Shown here piece after piece: positions 30,592 through 39,395 of a DNA stretch of 62,404 nt (positions are counted from its first letter, which is position 1; each line of letters begins with the position of its first letter). The stretch spans positions 1 to 62,404 of the forward strand of contig QVMW01000017.1 of assembly GCA_003417655.1 (NCBI GenBank), read 5' to 3'. A model generated the notes under the pieces. That model saw only the letters and a list, made by a program, of their open reading frames with translations. It did not search any database and was not told the DNA's origin. This DNA is from Rhodobacteraceae bacterium 63075. Its GTDB lineage: Bacteria; Pseudomonadota; Alphaproteobacteria; Rhodobacterales; Rhodobacteraceae. Both the position numbers and the translations under genes were made by a program.

Positions 30592-31334
30592 AAGCTCCCA
30601 CAATGAAACCAAAAGCACTCGTCCTGCCCCTTCTAGCTTGTCTCACGGCTGCCTGTGGACGAGGCGACCACCTGGGAAAGCCGCCAAGCTTCACCGAAGC
30701 CCGCGGCAACCGGGAGCATGTTGCCATGTTGAGCCCCGGCCTTCCCCAGACCCTCGAGCAAAGGACCGGGCAGGAACGGGCTTCGCTTTGGAACAAAGGG
30801 CGCGATTCCCTTCTTGGAGATCAGCGCGCCATGAAAAAGGGCGACATCCTGACCGTCGTGATCGAAATCGATGATGAAGCCGAGATTTCCAACAGCACAT
30901 CCCGTGCTCGCTCCGGCTCGGACAGCCTGTCCATCGGTGGGCTGTTCGGAATACCTCAACGGATCAACGAGGGCCTTCCAGACGGGGCTTCCATGGAGGA
31001 AGCCGTCGGCATCACGTCAAACTCGCAATCCAGCGGGGACGGGAATGTGCGCCGCAACGAGAAACTGACCTTGCGGATCGCTGCAACGATCCTTGACGAG
31101 TTGCCCAATGGCGTTCTCTACCTCGCGGGCTCTCAGGAGGTTCGGGTGAATTTCGAGATGCGAGAACTCCTCGTCACGGGCTTTGTAAGACCCGCTGATA
31201 TCTCGCGGCAGAACGAGATCAGCTATGACAAGATCGCCTCTGCGCGTATTTCTTACGGCGGTCGCGGGCAGATTTTCGACATGCAGCAACCACGCGTGGG
31301 TCAACAGCTGCTCGACACAGTACTTCCATTCTGA
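30588..31334 (+). CDS. flgH: Flagellar L-ring lipoprotein FlgH
   Basis: The outer-membrane ring subunit. The 248-residue precursor has a lipobox LTAAC (Cys23) for lipid attachment. Family features are SLWNKGRDSLLGDQRAMKKGDILTV in the middle (described in outline, near 63-87), VRRNEKLTLRIAATI, and the final GQQLLDTVLPF. The ATG at 30588 overlaps flgA by 4 nt; an ATG at 30603 is an alternative. Confidence 0.95.
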   Translation: MKAPTMKPKALVLPLLACLTAACGRGDHLGKPPSFTEARGNREHVAMLSPGLPQTLEQRTGQERASLWNKGRDSLLGDQRAMKKGDILTVVIEIDDEAEISNSTSRARSGSDSLSIGGLFGIPQRINEGLPDGASMEEAVGITSNSQSSGDGNVRRNEKLTLRIAATILDELPNGVLYLAGSQEVRVNFEMRELLVTGFVRPADISRQNEISYDKIASARISYGGRGQIFDMQQPRVGQQLLDTVLPF

Positions 31335-31359
31335 ACGCCAGCTCGAGGGTCAATTTCAA

Positions 31360-31860
31360 ATGGGCAAACTCTTTCCGATCATACTCGCCGTCATCGGCAT
31401 AGGCGGTGGTGTCGGCGCGGGACTTGCCCTGCGTCCCGAAGCGACTGCTGAACAAACGAAACTCTCCGCCGATCCCTGCGGCGACGTTCAAAATCAGAAA
31501 CCAGATGGCGCCGCGCAGGAAGCACCGGACCCAGCGACATTGGAATATGTGAAGCTGAACAATCAGTTCGTCGTTCCCGTGGTCCAGGAAAACAGGGTTA
31601 ATGCCCTTGTCGTCATCTCGCTGAGCGTAGAGGTTGAACAAGGTTACAAGGAAGAAATCTATTCGCGCGAGCCGAAGCTTCGCGACGCGTTCCTGCAAGT
31701 TTTCTTCGATCATGCTAATGCAGGAGGCTTCCGCGGCGCATTCACAAATTCCAACAACATGGACGTTCTTCGCAAGGCCCTGAGGGAAACCGCGAAAGAC
31801 ACGGTCGGCTCACTTGTCACGGATGTACTCATCATGGAAATCGCGAGACAAGACGTCTGA
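31360..31860 (+). CDS. FliL-like flagellar membrane protein (first copy)
   Basis: A 166-residue protein with one N-terminal membrane helix (about 3-24) and a periplasmic domain with LEYVKLNNQFVVPVVQENRV near 59-78, typical of FliL-like proteins that associate with the stator and basal body. A paralogue lies at 41313-41804. It ends the flgB operon and converges on a FliJ-like gene only 8 bp away. ATG 31360 was chosen because the membrane helix starts there. Confidence 0.75.
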   Translation: MGKLFPIILAVIGIGGGVGAGLALRPEATAEQTKLSADPCGDVQNQKPDGAAQEAPDPATLEYVKLNNQFVVPVVQENRVNALVVISLSVEVEQGYKEEIYSREPKLRDAFLQVFFDHANAGGFRGAFTNSNNMDVLRKALRETAKDTVGSLVTDVLIMEIARQDV

Positions 31861-31868
31861 ATACCCCT

Positions 31869-32297
31869 TCACTGATTGCAGACAGCCGCAGCGACAATCC
31901 GCTCGCCCATCTCGTCGGCCAGTTTCCGGGCCGCCACGGATTTTCGCTCGTCTTGCAGCTTTTCAGCGATACTTTTCATGGCATGCATTCGACTGTAGGC
32001 TTGCCTCAGCTTGTCCTTTTCTTGCGCCTCGGCAGCGCGCGCATTAGCTAGCGCGCTCAGGATAGTCTCACGACGCTGCTCGGCCCACAAACGCCACGCC
32101 ATCGCCGCGCCAGACGCCTGAAATTCAGGTCCCTTGGCACCATCACCAGATCTGGCCAGTACCGTCAAACCCTGCTCGAGACGCTCCACTGCCTCCTTCG
32201 CCTTTACATACGCAAGCCGCTGTTGGTCGTAACGCGATTCTAAAAGCTCCGCGGCGCCGCAAGTTTGCCTGATCCTGCTCTGGTCACCAGATCCCAT
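31869..32297 (-). CDS. FliJ-like coiled-coil protein (candidate)
   Basis: A 142-residue, charged, almost wholly helical protein with two coiled-coil stretches (about 18-50 and 74-118). It has no signal or membrane segment. Its start overlaps the flhB end by 14 nt, so it is coupled to flhB as the last gene of the slt-flhA-fliR-flhB unit. Size, coiled coil and flagellar-export context fit FliJ, the partner of FliI and FlhA, and no other fliJ is seen in the window. FliJ sequences diverge strongly, so this is an inference. Confidence 0.55.
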   Translation of the reverse strand: MGSGDQSRIRQTCGAAELLESRYDQQRLAYVKAKEAVERLEQGLTVLARSGDGAKGPEFQASGAAMAWRLWAEQRRETILSALANARAAEAQEKDKLRQAYSRMHAMKSIAEKLQDERKSVAARKLADEMGERIVAAAVCNQ

Positions 32298-33360
32298 GCT
32301 TCCGTTTCTCCTTGATGTGATCAGCGAACCTTATTGCGGCGGCGACGGCTCGAAAATGCTCTTGGCTAATCTGCGCATCAATCTCGACAGTGGCATGTAG
32401 TGCCCGCGCAGTCGGAGGATCCCGATGTATCGGCACACCAGCTTCCATTGCAATCCGCTTCATCGCCTGCGCCGTTTCGTCCACACCCTTGGCTACGCAA
32501 CGCGGAGCATCACCCGGTAGCCGGCTCCAGGCCAAAGCAACAGCAAAGTGTTCAGGATTGACCACAACGACATCCGCCTCCGGTACTTTCGCGGCCATCT
32601 GATTGAAAGCCATTTCCTGCGCTTTCTGTCGGCGCGTTCCTTTCATATGTGGGTCACCTTCCGCTTCTTTTTGCTCATCTCTCATCTCTTTATCGGACAT
32701 GCGGTTCTTCCGGCGGTGTTCAGCATGCTGCCAGAGATAATCCACCGCCCCGATCGAAAGCGCGACGAGAAACGCTACGAGGAAGAACTCCGCTCCCATG
32801 CGGAACATAAGCCTGACCGCATCTCCCGGCGCGGCCATCATGACGTCTGCAATCTCATCAAGCCGCGCGCGCAGGAAGAGACCCAGACATAAAGCGTAAA
32901 TCACGAGCTTGAAAAAACTTTTGCCAAACTCGAAGAACCCGCTCCGCCCGAACTTGTTCTTGGCATTCGCAACGAGTGACACCCTCGAAAGCTTGGGCTT
33001 CAGCTTTGTGGGCGCAAAGGTGAACCCGCGCACCCCCAGAAGCAGCAAAACGATCAGTCCAACCGGCACGATCACCCAAGATCCGAGCACCCAGAGCGCG
33101 TTATTGCCGAGTCGCCGCGTATGGCTTTGCGCACCTTCGATAGTCTCCAGCAATATAACCTGCTCAAGATAGCTAGCGAACTGAGTGCAAAGATACAGGA
33201 GCGTAACACTGCCGAAACTCGCATAGACGAGCAGAAAACCACCATAGCTCGCTGCGACAGACAGATCAGTAGAGCGCGGAATTTCACCTTTCTTGCGAGC
33301 ATCATCGAGCTTCTTCTGGCTCGGTTCGTGCTGCTTATCGGTGTTTTCTTCCTCGCTCAT
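32284..33360 (-). CDS. flhB: Flagellar export switch protein FlhB
   Basis: An export-gate protein whose cytosolic domain switches substrate class from hook to filament. The 358 residues include four hydrophobic stretches between about 35 and 210 and the linker with RMSDKEMRDEQKEAEGDP near 220-237. The autocleavage motif at 268-271 is NPEH (codon GAA at 32551-32553) instead of the near-universal NPTH; Asn, Pro and His are kept. It overlaps fliR by 4 nt. Confidence 0.94.
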   Translation of the reverse strand: MSEEENTDKQHEPSQKKLDDARKKGEIPRSTDLSVAASYGGFLLVYASFGSVTLLYLCTQFASYLEQVILLETIEGAQSHTRRLGNNALWVLGSWVIVPVGLIVLLLLGVRGFTFAPTKLKPKLSRVSLVANAKNKFGRSGFFEFGKSFFKLVIYALCLGLFLRARLDEIADVMMAAPGDAVRLMFRMGAEFFLVAFLVALSIGAVDYLWQHAEHRRKNRMSDKEMRDEQKEAEGDPHMKGTRRQKAQEMAFNQMAAKVPEADVVVVNPEHFAVALAWSRLPGDAPRCVAKGVDETAQAMKRIAMEAGVPIHRDPPTARALHATVEIDAQISQEHFRAVAAAIRFADHIKEKRKHGIW

Positions 33361-34130
33361 CGGGCAAACCCGCCCGGCCTTGACAGGAATGTGTCAAAAG
33401 CGCTCCACCACAGAGAAAGCATGATCGGCCCGAAAATCAGCAGAAATATCAAACCGCCAGCAGTGATGACCGGTGCCCCGACGAAAGCCACCATGAGCTG
33501 CGGCATGGCACGGTTGATGACACCGAGCACAAGATTGTAGAGCAAAGACATCACAAGAAACGGCGCAGCCATCGAAAAGGCAAGCGCAAAGGATCGACCC
33601 ACCAAGCCCGACGCCCATTCCGCGAGTCGCGAAAGGTCGTAGTCGCCCCCCAAGGGGAAAACCCGGTAGGTCATGTCTAGGAACTCTATCAAGCGAACCG
33701 GCAGTCCCATGATCATCGCCAGCGCCAGGCCGGCAACCACGAGAAGATGGCCAATCGCAGGCATCGGTTCAGCCGCCGCTCCGGCGAAAAGCTGCGCAAG
33801 AGACGTCGCCTGGGCCGCCATGGAACCTGCTGTTTGCAGCGCAATGACGAAAAAGCGCATTCCGAGGCCCATAAACAGGCCGAGAAAAGTCTCCCTGAAC
33901 AACGCAATGAGTAAGTCGTATCGTTCCTTGGGAAGGTTTCCCGGTTCCATGAGCGGCAGCACGGCCAGTGTCAGACAAAGTCCAATTGCCAGCTTGACCC
34001 GAACGGAAACTACAGCCTCGCCGTAACCCGGCATAAAGCCGACAATCGGTCCGACCCGAAGCATCACAAAGAACCCGCCAAGCAGATACTCCTGGCCAAC
34101 TCCCATGAAGGCAGCGATCTCTTCATTCAT
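33357..34130 (-). CDS. fliR: Flagellar export gate protein FliR
   Basis: A 257-residue integral membrane protein of the export gate, with about six hydrophobic segments. Family features are the MLRVGPIVGFMPGYGEAVVS region near 23-42 and LFLMGLGMRFFVIALQTAG-like helix (here LFMGLGMRFFVIALQTAGS near 99). It overlaps flhA upstream and flhB downstream by 4 nt each, so the three are translationally coupled. Confidence 0.94.
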   Translation of the reverse strand: MNEEIAAFMGVGQEYLLGGFFVMLRVGPIVGFMPGYGEAVVSVRVKLAIGLCLTLAVLPLMEPGNLPKERYDLLIALFRETFLGLFMGLGMRFFVIALQTAGSMAAQATSLAQLFAGAAAEPMPAIGHLLVVAGLALAMIMGLPVRLIEFLDMTYRVFPLGGDYDLSRLAEWASGLVGRSFALAFSMAAPFLVMSLLYNLVLGVINRAMPQLMVAFVGAPVITAGGLIFLLIFGPIMLSLWWSAFDTFLSRPGGFAR

Positions 34131-36211
34131 GCGGCCACCACCCCGACAAGCGAAGGATGCGCGTCGAGTCCGATCTCTTCATAGGAAAAGACCGGCGCGA
34201 CGATTCCTTTCGCTCGCGTGAGCGTTCGCAGAAAACGACGGCGGCGAGACGAGGTCACGATTGCTGGCGAAATGCCCTGCTCCAACGCATCCTGCACCTT
34301 TGTTGCAAGCCCTTCCGAAAGCTTGTTGAACAGCTCCGGTGGAAGAGCAATGTCCAGCCCGCCACGCTCCACACCGACCTGGTAAGAGGCAAATGTCTCC
34401 TCCCAATCACCAGCAAGCTGGATGAGCGGAATAGTTCCGTCCTCCCGCTTCAATTGTGAAACCAACTGGAAGCCGAGACGCTGGCGCACATGCTCGCAGA
34501 TCGCCTCGGGCTGCGCATTGACTGACCTCGCCTCGGCAATCGCCTCGAGAATAACCGGCATATTGCGGACCGAGACCTGCTCATCCAGCAACAGTCTCAG
34601 CACGGTGTGCAACACATCTAGCGGGACCTTATCCGGTATCAACTCGTCAAGCAGCTTGCGGTTGGCTTCAGCTCTCGATGCATCGGATACATTGACAATT
34701 TCATCCAATAGTTTCCGCATGGATTTTAGGGTGAACAGGCGAGAGAAGTTCTGCTTTACGATCTCCATCAGATGCGTTGCCAAAACTTCGCCTGGCGTTA
34801 CGACCGTCAGCCCCTTGAGAACAAGTTCTTCTTGTTCACTCTCGGGAACCCACCGCGCCTCCGCACCATAAACAGGTTCGTGAACATCGATCCCGTCTGG
34901 CAAAAGCGCGATCGTCTCTTCGCTACGCAGCACCAGAACATGTCCAGGGTAAAGCTGGGCCTCGGCTTGTACGACACCCTGCACGAGAACCCTATAATCG
35001 CCCGCCCTGAAAGCAGGATTATCCGTCAACCTGATCTCGGGAAGGATTATGCCAAAATGCCCGGCGACATGATTTCGTATGTTGGCGATGCGCGCTTCGA
35101 GGCCTGTCCCGGCATCAAGGATCATCTCTACAAGATCTGGTGCGAACTCGATGCTCAAATCGTCCAGATCAAGTACATCTCCGAGGGGACGCTCCCGGGG
35201 AGCGACAGATACACTTGCCTCGGAAGCTGCGGACGCCTTTTCGTGCTCTTCGCGCCTGATGGCGGCCAATGCAGCAATCCCGAGTAAAACGCTCCCGATC
35301 ACGAAGGGAAGAAACGGAAGACCGGGCACCAATGCAAACAGCAACATAAGAAACGCAACAGTTCCAAGCGCCGCAGGATGCTTCGAAATCTGTGAGAGCA
35401 ACGCGAGATCAGTTGCGCCTGTCGCGCCGCCACGAGCCAGCAGGAGCGCAGACGCGATGGAAATGATCACGGCCGGAATCTGCGTAACAAGCCCATCACC
35501 TACCGTGAGAATGGCATAGGTCTCGAAAGCTACGCCAAGCTCCATACCATGCACGGCGACGCCCATGATAAGGCCAACGATAAGGTTGAGAAAAGTGATG
35601 AGCAGGCCGGCGATAGCATCGCCCTTGACGAATTTTGACGCGCCGTCGAGCGATCCGAAGAAGGTGGTTTCCAACTGCTCTGTCTCGCGGCGCTCTCTCG
35701 CTTCGCTGTGATCGATGGCACCAGCTGACATGTCAGCGTCGATTGCGAGCTGTTTGCCAGGCATGCCATCAAGTGCAAACCGTGCGCCCACTTCCGCCAT
35801 GCGCGCGGCGCCCTTGGTGATGACCATGAAATTGACGATCAGCAGCACGCCGAAAACGACCAGCCCCAGAAAGACGCTGCCGCTCATCACGAATTCGGCA
35901 AAGCCTTCGATGACGTCACCGGCGGCCGCCGTACCGGTATGACCTTCACCAATAATGAGCTTTGTCGAGGATACGTTCAGGGAGAGCCGCAGCATCAAGG
36001 ATGCCAGAAGGATTGTCGGGAAGGATGAGAAGTCTAGCGGTCTCTCGATGAACAGCGTGACCGTAAAAATGAGAATTGCCAGGGAAAAGGAAGCGGCAAG
36101 CCCCATATCCAGAACCCAGGCTGGCATGGGCAGGATCATCATCACAATGATCGCCATCAAGGCCAAGGCCAGCAGGACAGTTGGTTGAAAAACCGTCTCG
36201 ATATGCTTCAT
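34127..36211 (-). CDS. flhA: Flagellar export protein FlhA
   Basis: The 694-residue export-gate protein: an N-terminal half with eight hydrophobic segments and a large cytosolic substrate-docking domain from about 340 on. The FHIPEP-family signature with SLDGASKFVKGDAIAGLLIT lies near 189-208. Late conserved motifs include TPGEVLATHLMEIVKQN and VLLRLLLDEQVSVRNM-like (here VLRLLLDEQVSVRNMPVIL). It overlaps slt by 4 nt and fliR by 4 nt. Confidence 0.96.
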   Translation of the reverse strand: MKHIETVFQPTVLLALALMAIIVMMILPMPAWVLDMGLAASFSLAILIFTVTLFIERPLDFSSFPTILLASLMLRLSLNVSSTKLIIGEGHTGTAAAGDVIEGFAEFVMSGSVFLGLVVFGVLLIVNFMVITKGAARMAEVGARFALDGMPGKQLAIDADMSAGAIDHSEARERRETEQLETTFFGSLDGASKFVKGDAIAGLLITFLNLIVGLIMGVAVHGMELGVAFETYAILTVGDGLVTQIPAVIISIASALLLARGGATGATDLALLSQISKHPAALGTVAFLMLLFALVPGLPFLPFVIGSVLLGIAALAAIRREEHEKASAASEASVSVAPRERPLGDVLDLDDLSIEFAPDLVEMILDAGTGLEARIANIRNHVAGHFGIILPEIRLTDNPAFRAGDYRVLVQGVVQAEAQLYPGHVLVLRSEETIALLPDGIDVHEPVYGAEARWVPESEQEELVLKGLTVVTPGEVLATHLMEIVKQNFSRLFTLKSMRKLLDEIVNVSDASRAEANRKLLDELIPDKVPLDVLHTVLRLLLDEQVSVRNMPVILEAIAEARSVNAQPEAICEHVRQRLGFQLVSQLKREDGTIPLIQLAGDWEETFASYQVGVERGGLDIALPPELFNKLSEGLATKVQDALEQGISPAIVTSSRRRRFLRTLTRAKGIVAPVFSYEEIGLDAHPSLVGVVAA

Positions 36212-36957
36212 GGATTCGAGTCCCAGATAGACCGTGCTACAGGAAAAATCTGCCGCGGACGCGGTTCATTCAGCGCTACGAGAGATCCCGGAGCAGCCAC
36301 CCCTTCGGAGTCGAGCAACAAGGGAAAGCGATTCGCGAGCACCGGTCCTGCGATGACCCTCCCCTCCGATGCGCCCGTGCCGGACTGTGAGGCCTTCAGC
36401 TTTGCAAGGTGTTTCTCATAGATTCTGGTATAGCGTTGCGCATGTTTCGGTGTGCGAGAGTGATAAGCGGCCACGGCTTTTTGCCAACTGCCCAGTTCCG
36501 CCTTTAGCTTGGTGAGAAACCGCGCTGCGTAGCGGGCGTTGGCCATGGGCTCGAACATTTCGTCGATCGAAGAAAACTCATGACGATGCCACTTGTAGTT
36601 TATCTGAAAGCATCCAACGTCGAAACTTCGGGCTCCGCGCTTGAAGTGCTTGTAAACGTAAGCACGCGCCGCATCAGCAGAGTCGAACCAGACGCCCTTG
36701 CCTTCCATGTTCACCGTCCAGGCCCATGGCCCGAACCGGCCGCCTTGTGCGCGTCCGGTCTCTGTTCGTGTGATGGCTTTCAGCACATCGGAAGGTACAT
36801 CACTTCCTCGCGCGGCCTGTTCCGCCGCGTGATCGCATATCATCATCGGGTCGCTTGATGCGGCGGATGGCGTGGTGTTGATGATGGTCAGTATGAGGCC
36901 AAGCGGCGCAAACAAAGCTGACATGCCCAGTTGCGTGGCTACTTGAATTCGCGGCAT
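36208..36957 (-). CDS. Flagellar lytic transglycosylase (SltF-like)
   Basis: A 249-residue periplasmic enzyme with an N-terminal hydrophobic signal (about 10-33) and an SLT domain. The catalytic glutamate is Glu66 in RTETGR, and GCFQINYKWH and AAYHSRTPKHAQRY are the usual following motifs. It probably opens peptidoglycan for rod passage, as SltF does in Rhodobacter sphaeroides, because FlgJ here lacks a muramidase domain. It leads the slt-flhA-fliR-flhB-FliJ-like unit. The role is supported by context; the enzyme class by sequence. Confidence 0.88.
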   Translation of the reverse strand: MPRIQVATQLGMSALFAPLGLILTIINTTPSAASSDPMMICDHAAEQAARGSDVPSDVLKAITRTETGRAQGGRFGPWAWTVNMEGKGVWFDSADAARAYVYKHFKRGARSFDVGCFQINYKWHRHEFSSIDEMFEPMANARYAARFLTKLKAELGSWQKAVAAYHSRTPKHAQRYTRIYEKHLAKLKASQSGTGASEGRVIAGPVLANRFPLLLDSEGVAAPGSLVALNEPRPRQIFPVARSIWDSNP

Positions 36958-37050
36958 TCTGCCCTCCCCGACTCGAAGCGCTTTCTGCGCTTATGTCAGG
37001 CTACGGTATCGTAGTTGAAAATTGGTTAGCGGCAGTTCATCAGTCTCATC

Positions 37051-37083
37051 AGCTCGCCTGATAAACAGGCTGGCCAGCGAGCT
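37051..37083. terminator. Branched inverted repeat between the AMIN-like gene and slt
   Basis: AGCTC ... GAGCT arms enclose a GCCTG-ATAAA-CAGGC hairpin. It lies in the 179-bp gap after the AMIN-like gene. No T-run follows on the minus strand, so a terminator role is only possible. Confidence 0.35.
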
Positions 37084-37136
37084 ACCGCTGCAACATAGCC
37101 GAGCAACAAGGACTGAAAATTCTTGTCCGAGAAAGA

Positions 37137-39395
37137 TCAGTCGAGCGGAGAAAAATCAGTGACTTGGTGTTTGCTCAAAACGTCACCCACAAGCGTGCGC
37201 AGGTCTTCGCTTGTAGCGAGAAGGCTGCGCCCGGCGGCAATCGAAGCCGCACGCGGCACCTCAATCGTATCCGCTTCGGAAAGCGAAGCTTCAAGAGTCC
37301 AGCTCTCCGATCCGAGCGCGCGCAACGCCTCCCATTGTCCTCCGAGCCAGGCTTGCTCCGCGGCTTCTTCGCGCTTCCCTTGTGTCGCCAGTGTTATACG
37401 CGCCGCCTGGTGGTCTTTGCGCAATAGGCGGGCGCTCAGACGCAGAGCCTCCACATCGTTTCCATGAAGCCCGAGAAGCTCGGCTTCCACCTGCCTGCTG
37501 CGCCGCAACTCCAGTGCTGCCTTTGCTCTCAGTATTTTCCGACTGCGCCCCTTCTCCCCTTCGGCCATTCCGGCAAGAAAAAGGAGCGCTTGTTCGGAAA
37601 ATCCGTTGTCAATTAGCCTCCTTGCAACGGCGTGCTCACCGGAGGCAGACAAATCGAGGGCTTGAACGCGCTCATCGAAAGCCAAAGCCAGAAACTCGAT
37701 ATCGCCTGCGTTTTGCGCCATGCGCAAAACAATTTGGTCAGCCGCTGAAGACAGTTGATCTCGTTCTAGTTTCAGACTCGCCCTTGTAAGCACCTCGACG
37801 CTTCGTTCATGATCGCCTTGTTGTGCGAGCGCCATACTCAGCGCCCTTTCGAGCCTGGGACCCAACGGATCCCTGCGATACTCCCGGGCAAAAGCTTCAG
37901 CCAACCCGGTATCAACTTCCGTTACCGTTGCATCGCCCGTCATACCCAGCTCGATCAATGAGATCAACGCGCGTGGTGCCTCGGCTCCATTTGCCTCGAT
38001 AACTTCACGAATTTTCTTTTCGGACATATCGCCCCGGGTCTCGCTCAGGTTTGCCTGTGTCAGCATCACCTCTGCTGGTACATCAACGGCTCCACGCTGC
38101 GCGAGCCGCAGCACTTGCCGGGCGGGCCCTTCGAACCCATCCGCCTCAAGGCGCTTGGCCAGGCTTGCGCCCAAGTGAGCTTTCAACCCGACGGGCAAAG
38201 CTCCATAAGCCGCGATCACAGCTCGCGTGTTGAGCGGCGCATTTTTCGAACCGCGCGCTCCCCCGAGATAGGCCCACAATGCCACCGCCGTATCACAGCT
38301 TGGCTGCCAGCCTGCCGGCATTGGTTTTGCGGTAGCTTCGCCCTCCACGATTTGCGCCATCACCCGGAGATCAGGTGCCGGCAGGCTCGCGCTTTGCAAA
38401 ATCCGGAGCGCTTCCAGCCCAAACCCATAGGCGATGTATGTCTTCGCGAGCTGAAGAGCTGATTCCCGGTTGATCCTGTCAAATTCGCCAAAAAGATCAG
38501 AACGCAACCTTCCGACACGCTCGGCGAACTCTTCGTCGCCGGTCCAGCCGTGAACAATGAATTTTTTGTCGTCTGCGCAGGATTGACCGAGCGAAGCTGG
38601 CAAGGGCGCATTTCGGCTTTCGACAAAGTCTCGGTCGATGCTCGTGACAATCCGCATGTTGAGGTCGGTATTGCCTCGCCCTGCGTCCGGCTCGACTGGC
38701 GCTTCGGGCAGGTCAACTTCAGCTTCTTGGAGCTTCGCGCCGAGTTCGGGGAGGCTCTGCACAGGCTTGAGCATCCCCTGGCTCACGCCACGGCTTACTT
38801 GCCTGAGAATCTGACCGCGCGCCGCCTTCTGCCTTTCAACACGCTTAATCGCAGACTCGCTCATGGTTGGACCTTGCGGCGACAGGCGCGGGCCCAATGG
38901 GGTGCCTTGCCCTTGCTCAACCTGTTCGAAAACCACTGGAAGCTTGAAGCCTTCGTCAGCCGGTTTCACTTCGTTGCTTGATCCGGCCTCCTGGGCAATA
39001 GCACGGCGCATGACCGGCCTCTTTCGAGTGACATCCAGCGGGAAGGGCTCGCCACTGATGTCGATGACGAGCATCGCGTCACCGGCAAAGAAGGCATCAA
39101 TTTCACATTCACAACCGAGCGTTACCAATAGCTCCGTGGCGTCTTCTCCATCTGAAATACCAATCACACGGCCTGCGTTCAGCTTGCGCATCGCCTCGGA
39201 GAGATCAAACCCATCGCTAGCGGTGGAAACGCCAATTCTTACCGGACCGCTTTCATCGATTTCAAAGGGAGAGCGAGCTGGAAGATCCAATACGATCCTC
39301 GTGAATGACGAATGCTCTCCGCCTCGGACAGTCACGGGTGCGGCGAAAGCCGCGCCCCCGCAGAGAGCCAGAACTGCCGCCGCGATCACTCGCAT
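37137..39395 (-). CDS. Large periplasmic protein with AMIN-like N-terminus and helical repeats
   Basis: A 752-residue protein with a signal peptide (1-18, cleaved after AFA). Residues about 20-115 resemble an AMIN-type beta domain (FTRIVLDLPARSPFEIDESG near 31-50). Residues about 120-270 are polar. From about 290 to the end the sequence is alpha-helical with TPR/HEAT-like spacing. It starts inside the motA stop (1-nt overlap), in one operon with FliL, a coiled-coil protein, a MotE-like protein and MotA. AMIN domains often bind peptidoglycan or secretin-like rings, so a scaffold for the stator or periplasmic rings is plausible. I do not recognise a named protein. Confidence 0.75.
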   Translation of the reverse strand: MRVIAAAVLALCGGAAFAAPVTVRGGEHSSFTRIVLDLPARSPFEIDESGPVRIGVSTASDGFDLSEAMRKLNAGRVIGISDGEDATELLVTLGCECEIDAFFAGDAMLVIDISGEPFPLDVTRKRPVMRRAIAQEAGSSNEVKPADEGFKLPVVFEQVEQGQGTPLGPRLSPQGPTMSESAIKRVERQKAARGQILRQVSRGVSQGMLKPVQSLPELGAKLQEAEVDLPEAPVEPDAGRGNTDLNMRIVTSIDRDFVESRNAPLPASLGQSCADDKKFIVHGWTGDEEFAERVGRLRSDLFGEFDRINRESALQLAKTYIAYGFGLEALRILQSASLPAPDLRVMAQIVEGEATAKPMPAGWQPSCDTAVALWAYLGGARGSKNAPLNTRAVIAAYGALPVGLKAHLGASLAKRLEADGFEGPARQVLRLAQRGAVDVPAEVMLTQANLSETRGDMSEKKIREVIEANGAEAPRALISLIELGMTGDATVTEVDTGLAEAFAREYRRDPLGPRLERALSMALAQQGDHERSVEVLTRASLKLERDQLSSAADQIVLRMAQNAGDIEFLALAFDERVQALDLSASGEHAVARRLIDNGFSEQALLFLAGMAEGEKGRSRKILRAKAALELRRSRQVEAELLGLHGNDVEALRLSARLLRKDHQAARITLATQGKREEAAEQAWLGGQWEALRALGSESWTLEASLSEADTIEVPRAASIAAGRSLLATSEDLRTLVGDVLSKHQVTDFSPLD

